A stretch of 6,331 bases of DNA from JBGQAS01 sp964498605 (GCA_964498605.1 CAZCHK010000084.1:1-6331); one strand, 5' to 3'. Shown: positions 1 through 6,270, counted from the first letter of the stretch. Notes: generated from the sequence alone by a model not told the origin. Numbers and translations are program-made.

Positions 1-2
1 CA

Positions 3-1256
3 TGGATCGAGGAACGCCAATCCGCGGTCTTCCAGTACGATCCTTCTTTCATCAAGAGCGGCATCCAGTTATCGCCCTTGATGATGCCGCTGAGAGACCT
101 GCCCTACGAATTTCCAGGCCTGCCCAAGGACACTTTTCGAGGTTTACCGGGGATGCTAGCAGACTCTCTTCCGGACAGGTTTGGCAACGCGGTGATCGAT
201 GCCTGGCTGGCTTCCCTGGGAAGATCCCCGCAAAGCTTTCACAGCGTGGAGCGCCTGTGCTACATCGGCAGCCGGGGTATGGGAGGACTGGAATACCAAC
301 CGGCGTTGCGAATTTTCCATACCAAAGCGGACGAGATCGAAGTCGCAGAATTGGTAGACATATCGAACAAGATCCTCTCTCAACGATCTGGATTGCAAGG
401 GGCATTTACAGGAGGGAATGATCGGGAAGTGATCGAGGACATCCTGAGAGTCGGTACTTCCGCGGGAGGAGCAAGAGCAAAAGCGATCCTGGCCTGGAAC
501 CCAAACACGAATGAGTTTCGTTCCGGGCAGGTGAAAAATCCGCCTGGTTTCGAGTACTGGATCATGAAGTTCGACGGCGTAAGCAGCAATCGGGACAAGG
601 AACTTGCCGACCCGCAAGGATACGGTTTGATCGAATATGCTTATCATCTTCTGGCGGTCAAAGCGGGAATTGAGATGGCTGCCTGCCGCCTGCACCACGA
701 GGGCGGACGGAGCCATTTTATGACCAGAAGGTTCGACCGGAACGCAGATGGATCCAAGATCCACATGCAATCACTGGGCGCCCTCACGCATGTCGATTAC
801 AACCAGCCTGCGCTCTACTCCTACGAAGAGACCATCCAGACCATGAAGCGCCTCGGATTACCCCGCAGCGATCTGGAGCAGCAGGTCCTACGCGCTATGT
901 TCAATGTCGTTGGACGCAATCATGATGACCACGTCAAAAACATTGCCTTCCTGATGAACCGAAGAGGAGAATGGCGCCTCTCGCCAGCTTTTGATGTGTC
1001 GTACGCATACGATCCCGCCGGGTATTGGACCAGCCAGCATCAGATGAGCATCAATGGGAAACGTGATTCCTTCAGTACCCAGGATATCACCGCGCTGGCA
1101 AGGTTGGCCGGGATCAAAACCAGTCGTGCGCTGCAAATGCTGGAGCGCGTCATCATGGTCATGAAATCCTGGCCAGACATCGCAGGAGATCTGGGTATTG
1201 CCAGGGAGCGCGTCCGGCAAATCCAATCCACCCACCGTCTCTCTTTTCTCGATTGA
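3..1256 (+). CDS. hipA: HipA-family serine/threonine kinase (toxin of a HipBA-type pair), 5' end cut by window
   Basis: HipA kinases phosphorylate a translation target (glutamyl-tRNA synthetase in E. coli) and are held in check by a DNA-binding HipB antitoxin. The frame is open from base 3 to the TGA at 1254-1256, giving 417 visible residues. E. coli HipA has about 440, so roughly 20 N-terminal residues are missing. The stretch before the first in-frame start codons (TTG 78, ATG 81) reads WIEERQSAVFQYDPSF and continues into LSPLMMPL, which is typical HipA N-terminal subdomain sequence, so those codons are internal. Visible motifs, numbered from base 3: GLPGMLADSLPDRFGN near the N-terminus; the P-loop-like TSAGGARAKA (152-161), the region of the regulatory autophosphorylated Ser in E. 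coli HipA; Lys189 in IMKFDG, the likely ATP-contacting Lys; the catalytic loop GRNHDDHVKN with Asp308; and the metal-binding FDV with Asp331. All key residues are present, so the kinase is probably active. It resembles the GGARxKA subgroup of HipA proteins. A hipB gene would be expected just upstream, outside the window. No promoter is visible. Confidence 0.93.
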   Translation, partial: WIEERQSAVFQYDPSFIKSGIQLSPLMMPLRDLPYEFPGLPKDTFRGLPGMLADSLPDRFGNAVIDAWLASLGRSPQSFHSVERLCYIGSRGMGGLEYQPALRIFHTKADEIEVAELVDISNKILSQRSGLQGAFTGGNDREVIEDILRVGTSAGGARAKAILAWNPNTNEFRSGQVKNPPGFEYWIMKFDGVSSNRDKELADPQGYGLIEYAYHLLAVKAGIEMAACRLHHEGGRSHFMTRRFDRNADGSKIHMQSLGALTHVDYNQPALYSYEETIQTMKRLGLPRSDLEQQVLRAMFNVVGRNHDDHVKNIAFLMNRRGEWRLSPAFDVSYAYDPAGYWTSQHQMSINGKRDSFSTQDITALARLAGIKTSRALQMLERVIMVMKSWPDIAGDLGIARERVRQIQSTHRLSFLD

Positions 1257-1332
1257 TTCACCGGGATACTAATTTCGTTTCCATTGGGTTTTTGCGTCCA
1301 ATCGATTTGCCTGCGATTTAATTCACATAATC

Positions 1333-1351
1333 TCTAAATTTTTAGATTTTT
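1333..1351 (+). terminator. possible weak AT-rich terminator after hipA
   Basis: TCTAAA (1333-1338) and TTTAGA (1341-1346) are complementary and are followed directly by five T residues (1347-1351). This lies about 77 bases past the hipA stop. The stem is short and entirely A/T-rich apart from one G-C pair, and its loop is only 2-4 bases, so it would be weak. It is placed where a hipA terminator would be expected, but it could be chance in an AT-rich stretch. Confidence 0.3.
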
Positions 1352-1633
1352 AAGGTTAAATATCAACCCAGGCTCCCCCCGCGCGGACCGAATCGCAAAT
1401 ACAAGTATATGTTCCGATCCGCAGAACCTGGCGCCGCCAAACAGAGAAAAGGGCAGGAATATGAGATTTCCTCCCTTGTAGGATCAAACGATCAATGTGT
1501 TACCCTGCAAAAGGATGCCGTACTTCCCTTGAACAATCATAGGGAGTGTATTTGTGCTTTTCCTGACCATTCCGCTAAGAAAGTTTTTTATATCCAGTAC
1601 AGAACAGCGGATTATCAAAAATCATCTTGAAAT

Positions 1634-1652
1634 ATCGGAGAACAACTCCGAT
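1634..1652. repeat. inverted repeat, 7-bp stem with 5-base loop
   Basis: ATCGGAG (1634-1640) pairs perfectly with CTCCGAT (1646-1652) around the loop AACAA. No T-run follows on the + strand and no A-run precedes it, so it is not an obvious intrinsic terminator on either strand. It could be a structured RNA element or a protein-binding site. Its function is unknown. Confidence 0.4.
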
Positions 1653-1843
1653 TTATCAAGTTTCCATGGAAGCATGATCATGCAAAGACCTGCTTATCGC
1701 ATGCGGCTGAAAACGGCTCCTGGGCGCTCGCCCGGGACTGCCCTGCCTGCGGAGTGCACAGGAAAACCAAATGAACAGTCTGATTTCTTTCAGAAAATGG
1801 GGCTCGGTCTGGTTTTCTACCTGGTCCTGGAGCTGCGATCGGC

Positions 1844-1878
1844 AAAAAAAACCGTGAGCCGCGATGCGGCCCACGGTT
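1844..1878 (-). terminator. Rho-independent terminator of the sortase-fusion gene
   Basis: On the + strand, AACCGTG (1850-1856) pairs with CACGGTT (1872-1878) and GCCGC (1858-1862) pairs with GCGGC (1866-1870). There is one A/C mismatch (1857/1871) and a 3-base loop GAT. Eight A residues at 1844-1851 become the U-tract when read on the minus strand. The hairpin begins about 21 bases past the TAA stop at 1900-1902. The U-tract exists only in the minus-strand direction, so this terminator serves the large gene and not hipA. Confidence 0.9.
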
Positions 1879-1899
1879 GTCATCATCTTGATGATCCGT

Positions 1900-4800
1900 T
1901 TACCTGACCTCCACCAGCACTGCCTGCACAATCACCCGGTAGCGGTATGTCCCCTTGTCCAGGTCATAGGAGTGGCAGGTCGTCAGGGTCAGCCACGGGT
2001 TGGTACGGTGCTGGAAGGCTCCTATGGTCGAATCCGGCCGCACCAGCATCACACTGCGCACCTCGTACACATACTCATCTCCCCAGCCATGGACAATGAT
2101 TTGGTCTCCATACCACAGCGATTTCAGACCGACGAAAGGACCTGCCGTGTTATCTGCATTCCAGACATGCCCGGTGATCACCGAATTGCCCGACCAGGTG
2201 GGAAAAGCCGTTCCCTCCAGCCAGCCGGCATTGCGCCCCAACCATGAGACATCCCAGTTGCCATCAGTGGACAGCGGGATGCTTAAAATGCTCATCTTCA
2301 CCCCCAGGTCGGGGATCTCCAGCCACAGGCTGCTGTTCCCGTATGCCACTGCCTGGGGCAGCAGGTTGGTCATCCTCCCCTGGGCGAAGCCGGTATCCGG
2401 CAGGACTGCCGTCGTTATGGTAAAGCGCAGCCGGCTGTCCGCACCATTGTTGAGGCGGTTGCCTGCAGGGTCATAGATCGAACTTGTCCCGCATATGAAG
2501 AGGGTGTACCTGCCGACGGGAAGAAGGAAGCCGTTGTTGATCTTCAGGGTGGCAAGGTAGGGTCCCACCCCGCTGTTGTTGTCGTAAGTGACCGTGTTGA
2601 TGGCAATCTGCGTGTCATCCGACTGCAAACCACCAACGCAGCTGATCGTGTCCAGCAGCGCGTTGCTGCCATGCGACACCAGCAGGTAGTTGGCAGTATT
2701 GTCCGCCGCATTGGCCCCGCCACCCGTCTGCACATCTTTATCATATTCGATGACGATCTCTTTCAAGCCGGTGATGAGCACGCTTTGATCCGCCGGGACG
2801 GTGTTGAGGCCGTAGACCACCGTCGGGAAGGTGTTATCTATTGTATAGGTTTCGTCCGTCAGGGGTTCGACAGCCGGCAGGGGATTGCCCGTCAGGTCGG
2901 TGATGTTCTCTCCTCCAGCCAGGTTCAGCCCGACCGTGCCGTTCAAGGCAGCCAGATTGCCGCCAGAGACGGTGATGTCGTAGACGCTGGCGCTGACCGG
3001 CGCTACGCCGGTGATCGCTGCCGTCGTGCCGGTGATCATGAAGTCGGACGCGTCCACATTCTGAACGTCTTCGCTGAAGGTAGCCCGGAAAACAAGCGTG
3101 TCAGCGTTCGTCGGGCTGCTCAGCGGATTCTGGCGCGTGAAGGAAGTCAGGCCCGGGGCGGTGTTGTCCAGGGTGTAGGTCTCGTCGGTACCTGGTTCCC
3201 CAGGCGGCAGGGCATTACCCGCTGGATCGGTGATGTTCTGCCCACCTGAAAGGTCCAGCCCAATCACGCCGTTGTACGAAGCCAGGTCACCTCCCGAAAC
3301 GGTGATGTCATACACACCGGCACTGACCGGCGTCACGGCGCTGATGGATGCCGTGGTAGCCGGAGTGGCGTTGATAGAAAAGTCGGACGCGTCCACGTTC
3401 TGAACACCTTCACTGAAGGTCGCCCGGAAAACAAGCGTGTCGGCGTTCGTCGGGCTGTTCAACGGGTTCTGGCGCGTGAAGGAGGTCAGGCCCGGCGCGG
3501 TGGTGTCAATGCCGGCGATGGCATTGGACAGGCTGTAGGAGGTGTTGCCGGCCGTGTCGACCGCCCGGTAACAGACGCGCGTGCCGTTGTCGGACTCTGC
3601 GGTGAAGGTCTGGCTGGCATAGGCGGCAAAGGTCAGGGTGCCGTCGCAGACCGCGCCGGTGGTGTTGCTCATCGACAGCGTGCCTTCGGAGGTGCTGGCG
3701 GTGATGGTCTTGCTGGTCGCTGGCAGGGTGTCGGGCTCGATAATGGTGATCGTCGGCGAGGTCGTGTCAATGACGATGGACTTGCTGTCAGCAATATTCT
3801 GCCCGGCGGGGATCGCGGGATTGGTCGTGCTGTTTGCCGCGGCGTCCGTGATCGTGCCGGAGATGGAGGAAATCGTCAGGTCAGACGAGGTTTCCCCTGC
3901 ACCGACGGTGTATGTTGTGCTGTAACTGGATACGTTCGTCAACGCGCCGCTATTGATGACCGCGCCGGTATCCAGCGTGATCGCCAGGCCTGCCGCGGAG
4001 GAGATGCTCTCGCTGAAGGTGAGGGTGATGTTAATCGCGCCACCCACTCCGTATGCGCCATCAGCCGTTGTGGAGGTGGCGCTGGTGACCGTTGGTGGAG
4101 TGGTGTCGGGAGAGCCAACGTAAACGGTGAGCGTGCGGGTGGTGTAGCTGGCAGCGTTAGCACGGAAGGTCCAGTCGGGATCCCCGCTGGGGGAGTTGCC
4201 AATGCCAAGATCATCCGTAGTGGTATTGTCCCAACTGTTCCAGGCGAAGATCGTCTGTGCAGCGCCATAGTTGTGCACCTGCATGGAACCGTAACAGCCG
4301 GGGGGGTTGATTCTAATATCATCGTAGTCGAACAGACTGCTGCTGGCACCCGGCAGGCCAAAATAATTGATCGCCCCATAGCACAAGCTCCAAAACTCGA
4401 TGTTGCCGGTGGTGATACCCGTGCCGGTCGTCACACCTGCCACGTTGCTGGCTACATTCATGTTGCCGACCTGCTGCTGGAAGATCGTTGCGCCAACGGG
4501 GACTCCGGTCAGGGCGTCGTTGGCGGTGAAGGCATCCATCGAGACCCAGACCCAGCTGCTGTCGAGCTCGAGGCAGTATCCGATCCTGCTGAAACTGCCA
4601 TCGGGGATGCTGGAGGTGTTGTTCACCGAGTAAGTCGGGGAAGCTCCGTTGTAATCTGCATTGACCGGGAGGGATAGTTTGTAGGCAATGGCGTACTGGT
4701 TGGATTCAGCCACATTCGCAGTGCACGGGTTATTTTCCACCACGTAGGTCTCGTCGGTGGCGGGTTCGGCAGCCGGCAGCGGGTTGCCCACCAGGTCGGT

Positions 4801-6264
4801 GATGTTTTGCCCGACAGACAGGTTCAGCCCAACCGTGCCATTCAGGCTGGCAAGGTTCCCGCCCGAAACGGTGATGTCATACACGCTGGCGCTGACCGGC
4901 GTTACGCCGGTGATTGTGGCCGTCGTACCGGTGAGGGTGAAGTCCGCTGCGTCCACATTCTGGACATCTTTACTGAACGTCGCCCGGAAGACAAGTGTGT
5001 CGGCGCTGGTGGGCGAGGTGGCCGGATTCTGGCGGGTGAAGGAAAGCAGGGTCCAGGCTGTGATATCGGGTGCTCCGTAACGCAGGACTCGGTTGTTGAA
5101 TCCATCGGCTACCCACAGAATGTTTTGAAGCGGGTCGTAGAACATACCGTAGGGGCGATACAAGCTCGATGCGGATAGCCCCCCCGTGTTCTGGGTGCCG
5201 GTGGTGAAGTCCGGTTGACCAAGCACATAACTGGCGTTGGCGCCATTGGCCAGGCTGGCGGCATTGTCGAAGACCATGACCCGGTTGTTCGAAAAATCGG
5301 AAACATACAGGCGTCCGGCGGGATCACCCGATACCCGGTTGGGATTGGAAAACTTGTTTTGCGAGGTGCCCGATGTGCAGGTGGTCAAGTTCCCCTGTCC
5401 AAGCACCGCGCTGGCGCTGGCGCCGTTGGCGAGTCCGGCGGCGTTATCAAAGCGCAGGATGCGGTGATTACTGTTATCTGCCACCCACAACCTTCCACTT
5501 GAATCGACCCAGACGCCGCTCGCTATAGACGACATGAGGGTGGCGCTGCATCCTGATACCGTGCTGGTGAAATCTGGCCGACCCAGAACCCCGCTGGCCG
5601 CAGCGCCGTTGGCCAGGCTGGCTGCGCTGTCGAAGCGCAGGACGCGGCCGTTATCGCGTTCTGCCACCCACAAGCGCCCTCCCGAGTCCAGGTGCAGTGC
5701 GGTCGGTCCCCTCATCCCGGTCTGGGAGGTGGCAGCGGTCCTGCTGATGAAGTCCGGCTGGCCAAGCACAGCGCTGGCATTGGCGCCGCTGGCGAGCGCA
5801 GAGGCATTATCAAAGCGCAGGACGCGGTTATTGGCGTAATCCGCAACCCAGAGACGCCCGGCGCTGTCAACGAACACGGCAATGGGTCCCCACATCCCGT
5901 TCTGGGTGGTGGCGGCGGTAGCGGTGGTGAAGTTCGCCTGTCCGAGCACCGCTTCGGCGGCCGCACCGTTGGCCAATGCCGTAACGGAGGTAAAACGCAG
6001 TACCCGATTGCTGCCATAATCGGCGACAAACACCCTGACAGTGGTGGGATCAACAGCCAAAAAGGTTGGCAGGCTTATGACCGTCTGGGTTGTGGCGGCG
6101 GTAGCTGTAGTGAAGTTCGCCTGTCCGAGCACCTGCGTGGCAGACTGGAATGTGGATGGAGAAAATGCGGCTTGTGCGGGGGTGACACCCAGCGCGCCGA
6201 AGGTCAGCGCGAACATCATCAGGGCGGTGGCAAGTTGGGCAAAAAAACGAGACGTTTTATTCAT
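1900..6264 (-). CDS. Secreted multidomain protein: NHL beta-propeller, Ig-like modules, LPDTG motif and C-terminal sortase domain
   Basis: This 1454-residue exported protein is intact from ATG (6262-6264) to TAA (1900-1902). The start is supported by an AAAAGGG ribosome site 6 bases upstream and by an immediate signal peptide (basic KTSR, hydrophobic 9-27, AQA cleavage site at 30-32). Domains in order: six NHL-type blades (about 45-397); Ig-like module A (405-510); a Cys-containing domain (511-717); two further Ig-like segments (718-835, 836-923); Ig-like modules B and C, close copies of A (924-1034, 1037-1144); an SbsA-like Ig segment (1145-1285); LPDTG (1288-1292); and a sortase domain (about 1311-1454) with His1366 in VITGH, Cys1430 in TLTTC and Arg1443 in YRYRVIV. 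Sortases cleave LPxTG-type signals between Thr and Gly and transfer the product to an amine. No transmembrane segment follows the signal peptide, so the mature protein is probably extracytoplasmic and possibly self-attached. The propeller and Ig segments suggest binding or stalk roles. The gene stands alone, with its own terminator. The sortase call is confident; the protein's biological role is unknown. Confidence 0.95.
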   Translation of the reverse strand: MNKTSRFFAQLATALMMFALTFGALGVTPAQAAFSPSTFQSATQVLGQANFTTATAATTQTVISLPTFLAVDPTTVRVFVADYGSNRVLRFTSVTALANGAAAEAVLGQANFTTATAATTQNGMWGPIAVFVDSAGRLWVADYANNRVLRFDNASALASGANASAVLGQPDFISRTAATSQTGMRGPTALHLDSGGRLWVAERDNGRVLRFDSAASLANGAAASGVLGRPDFTSTVSGCSATLMSSIASGVWVDSSGRLWVADNSNHRILRFDNAAGLANGASASAVLGQGNLTTCTSGTSQNKFSNPNRVSGDPAGRLYVSDFSNNRVMVFDNAASLANGANASYVLGQPDFTTGTQNTGGLSASSLYRPYGMFYDPLQNILWVADGFNNRVLRYGAPDITAWTLLSFTRQNPATSPTSADTLVFRATFSKDVQNVDAADFTLTGTTATITGVTPVSASVYDITVSGGNLASLNGTVGLNLSVGQNITDLVGNPLPAAEPATDETYVVENNPCTANVAESNQYAIAYKLSLPVNADYNGASPTYSVNNTSSIPDGSFSRIGYCLELDSSWVWVSMDAFTANDALTGVPVGATIFQQQVGNMNVASNVAGVTTGTGITTGNIEFWSLCYGAINYFGLPGASSSLFDYDDIRINPPGCYGSMQVHNYGAAQTIFAWNSWDNTTTDDLGIGNSPSGDPDWTFRANAASYTTRTLTVYVGSPDTTPPTVTSATSTTADGAYGVGGAINITLTFSESISSAAGLAITLDTGAVINSGALTNVSSYSTTYTVGAGETSSDLTISSISGTITDAAANSTTNPAIPAGQNIADSKSIVIDTTSPTITIIEPDTLPATSKTITASTSEGTLSMSNTTGAVCDGTLTFAAYASQTFTAESDNGTRVCYRAVDTAGNTSYSLSNAIAGIDTTAPGLTSFTRQNPLNSPTNADTLVFRATFSEGVQNVDASDFSINATPATTASISAVTPVSAGVYDITVSGGDLASYNGVIGLDLSGGQNITDPAGNALPPGEPGTDETYTLDNTAPGLTSFTRQNPLSSPTNADTLVFRATFSEDVQNVDASDFMITGTTAAITGVAPVSASVYDITVSGGNLAALNGTVGLNLAGGENITDLTGNPLPAVEPLTDETYTIDNTFPTVVYGLNTVPADQSVLITGLKEIVIEYDKDVQTGGGANAADNTANYLLVSHGSNALLDTISCVGGLQSDDTQIAINTVTYDNNSGVGPYLATLKINNGFLLPVGRYTLFICGTSSIYDPAGNRLNNGADSRLRFTITTAVLPDTGFAQGRMTNLLPQAVAYGNSSLWLEIPDLGVKMSILSIPLSTDGNWDVSWLGRNAGWLEGTAFPTWSGNSVITGHVWNADNTAGPFVGLKSLWYGDQIIVHGWGDEYVYEVRSVMLVRPDSTIGAFQHRTNPWLTLTTCHSYDLDKGTYRYRVIVQAVLVEVR
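1903..2334 (-). other. Sortase catalytic domain (protein residues about 1311-1454)
   Basis: The domain opens with LWLEIPDLGVKMSIL, the usual sortase beta-strand start, and ends the protein. The catalytic His is His1366 (2167-2169) in SVITGHVW, the nucleophilic Cys is Cys1430 (1975-1977) in LTLTTC, and the Arg that completes the active site is probably Arg1443 (1936-1938) in YRYRVIV. The TLxTC signature and the 13-residue Cys-to-Arg spacing fit the sortase family (Pfam PF04203). At about 144 residues it has a normal catalytic core length. The usual N-terminal membrane anchor is replaced by a signal peptide more than 1200 residues away. I cannot assign a sortase class by eye. Confidence 0.92.
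2389..2403 (-). other. LPDTG sorting-type motif (residues 1288-1292)
   Basis: Codons CTG-CCG-GAT-ACC-GGC encode LPDTG in the linker between the last Ig-like segment and the sortase domain. It matches the canonical LPxTG sortase recognition sequence exactly. In an ordinary sorting signal it would be followed by a hydrophobic helix and a basic tail at the C-terminus. Here FAQGRMTNLLPQ and then the sortase domain follow. From memory, LPxTGF next to a sortase core recurs in related Chloroflexota proteins, but I could not check this. Confidence 0.85.
2410..2832 (-). other. SbsA/Big_5-like Ig segment (residues 1145-1285)
   Basis: The segment starts FPTVVYGLNTVPADQSVLI and has the pattern IEYDKDV...YLLV...GRYTLFICGTSSIYDPAGN...FTITT. 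This resembles bacterial Ig-like domains of the SbsA/Big_5 type, in which a statement about extremes precedes an ANYLL-type strand. Two cysteines (Cys1209 and Cys1258) could form a disulfide. It probably acts as a rigid spacer holding the catalytic domain away from the propeller. The exact family is uncertain. Confidence 0.6.
2833..3156 (-). repeat. Ig-like module C (residues 1037-1144), tandem copy of module B
   Basis: The module contains SFTRQNPLSSPTNADTLVFR, then VQNVDASDF, VYDITVSGGNLA, NITDLTGNPLP and TDETY. It shares these signatures with modules A and B and is offset from B by exactly 113 codons. At the DNA level bases 3061-3163 and 3400-3502 agree at about 93 of 103 positions by eye, so the copies are recent or being homogenised. 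Function is probably structural. Confidence 0.85.
3163..3495 (-). repeat. Ig-like module B (residues 924-1034)
   Basis: This is the second copy of the SFTRQNP...TLVFRATF...VQNVDASDF...VYDITVSGG...NITDPAGNALP...TDETY module. It is joined to module C by the short linker DNTAPGL. It has a slightly longer central strand (SINATPATTASISAVTPVS) than modules A and C. The pattern is common in bacterial surface proteins carrying Ig-like repeats that end in a TDETY-type strand. Confidence 0.85.
3496..3759 (-). other. Ig-like segment (residues about 836-923)
   Basis: The segment begins SPTITIIEPDTLPATSKTIT and contains VCYRAVDTAGNTSYSLSN, the typical end of a bacterial Ig-like domain with an AxDxAGN motif. 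Cys873 and Cys898 are placed to form a disulfide. It is only about 88 residues long and joins module B through DTTAPGL. I do not assign a named family. Confidence 0.55.
3760..4113 (-). other. Ig-like segment (residues about 718-835)
   Basis: It starts SPDTTPPTVTSATSTTADGA, followed by YGVGGAINITLTFSESI, then DLTISSISGTITDAAAN and SIVIDTTSPT. This is the familiar pattern of bacterial surface-protein Ig-like repeats (TADGxYGVGxxIxITxxFSE). It lacks cysteine and is rich in Thr and Ser. It is probably a stalk element. Confidence 0.65.
4114..4734 (-). other. Cys-containing domain with YGSMQVHN / DLGIGN / DWTF signature (residues about 511-717)
   Basis: This roughly 207-residue segment is unlike the Ig-like modules on either side. 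It contains FSRIGYCLELDSSWVWVSMD, a QQQVGNMNVASNVAG stretch, GNIEFWSLCYG, YGSMQVHNYG, TIFAWNSWD, DDLGIGNSPSGDPDWTF and RTLTVYVG. From memory the same order of motifs occurs in the C-terminal part of large sialate O-acetylesterase-like proteins of Planctomycetes. It has four cysteines (Cys514, 564, 628, 657) that may form two disulfides. No catalytic motif is recognisable. A beta-sandwich binding role is a guess. Confidence 0.55.
4735..5052 (-). repeat. Ig-like module A (residues about 405-510)
   Basis: This is the first copy of the SFTRQNP...TLVFRATF...VQNVDAADF...VYDITVSGGNLASLNGTVGLNL...NITDLVGNPLP...TDETY module. It lies straight after the propeller and is separated from its sister copies B and C by about 410 residues of other domains. 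Its wording is closer to module C than to B in the NLASLNGTVGLNL and NITDLxGNPLP stretches. Confidence 0.85.
5074..6132 (-). repeat. Six NHL-type repeats forming a beta-propeller (residues about 45-397)
   Basis: A VLGQxxF-type motif recurs at residues 45, 106, 166, 226, 287 and 347, with spacings of 61, 60, 60, 61 and 60. Each unit then carries an NHL core such as GRLWVADYANNRVLRFD and a linker like ASLANGANAS. Six units match a six-bladed propeller. The last core (ILWVADGFNNRVLRY) ends near 396. NHL propellers are usually binding platforms for proteins, RNA or ligands. Here the export signal points to an extracellular ligand. At the DNA level the units recur about every 180 bases. Confidence 0.9.
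6169..6264 (-). other. Sec signal peptide (residues 1-32)
   Basis: There is a basic start (MNKTSR), a hydrophobic core (residues about 9-27, AQLATALMMFALTFGALGV) and an AQA cleavage motif before Ala33-Phe34. No lipobox Cys is present, so this looks like a type I signal peptide and the mature protein would be released rather than lipid-anchored. Confidence 0.9.
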
Positions 6265-6270
6265 ATTAAT

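Larger units (their letters stand above)
1257..1899. other. 643-base intergenic spacer between convergent genes; no supported gene
   Basis: This spacer starts with an AT-rich stretch (about 1261-1360) and then becomes mixed in composition. It carries several inverted repeats: the weak hairpin at 1333-1346, a 7-bp stem at 1634-1652, a 12-bp perfect palindrome GCATGATCATGC at 1672-1683, a GC-rich hairpin at 1719-1736 (GGGC/GCCC core), and the terminator of the minus-strand gene at 1844-1878. A short perfect repeat, ATCATC-TT-GATGAT (1882-1895), lies between that terminator and the minus-strand stop codon. Two open frames on the + strand (1409-1630 and 1554-1907) give products that resemble no family I recognise, and the second runs through the terminator. 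I see no tRNA, rRNA, transposase remnant or CRISPR repeat. It could be a decayed gene, or a spacer hosting a small RNA. Confidence 0.6.

Noticed and set aside
156..770. Open frame of 204 codons on the - strand inside hipA.
   Set aside because: It lies antisense to conserved HipA kinase sequence; its product shows no domain.
78..1256. Taking TTG 78 or ATG 81 as the true start of hipA.
   Set aside because: HipA-like sequence continues in frame upstream to base 3 without a stop, so the start lies outside the window.
1409..1630. Open frame of 73 codons on the + strand.
   Set aside because: No clear ribosome site, no recognisable product, and composition typical of non-coding spacer.
1719..1736. 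GC-rich hairpin that might be a second terminator.
   Set aside because: No T-run follows on either strand, so it is not a convincing intrinsic terminator.
1882..1895. Perfect inverted repeat ATCATC-TT-GATGAT just after the large gene's stop codon.
   Set aside because: The loop is only two bases and the strong hairpin next to it already explains termination; probably chance.
1554..1907. Open frame of 117 codons on the + strand starting at GTG with AGGGAG upstream.
   Set aside because: The product has no recognisable domain, and the frame runs through the terminator and into the end of the minus-strand gene. Kept only as a low-interest observation.
5074..6132. Regular repeats about 180 bases apart that might suggest a CRISPR-like or satellite array.
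   Set aside because: The period is 60-61 codons and the repeats encode NHL blades in frame; the DNA copies are diverged and there are no unique spacers.
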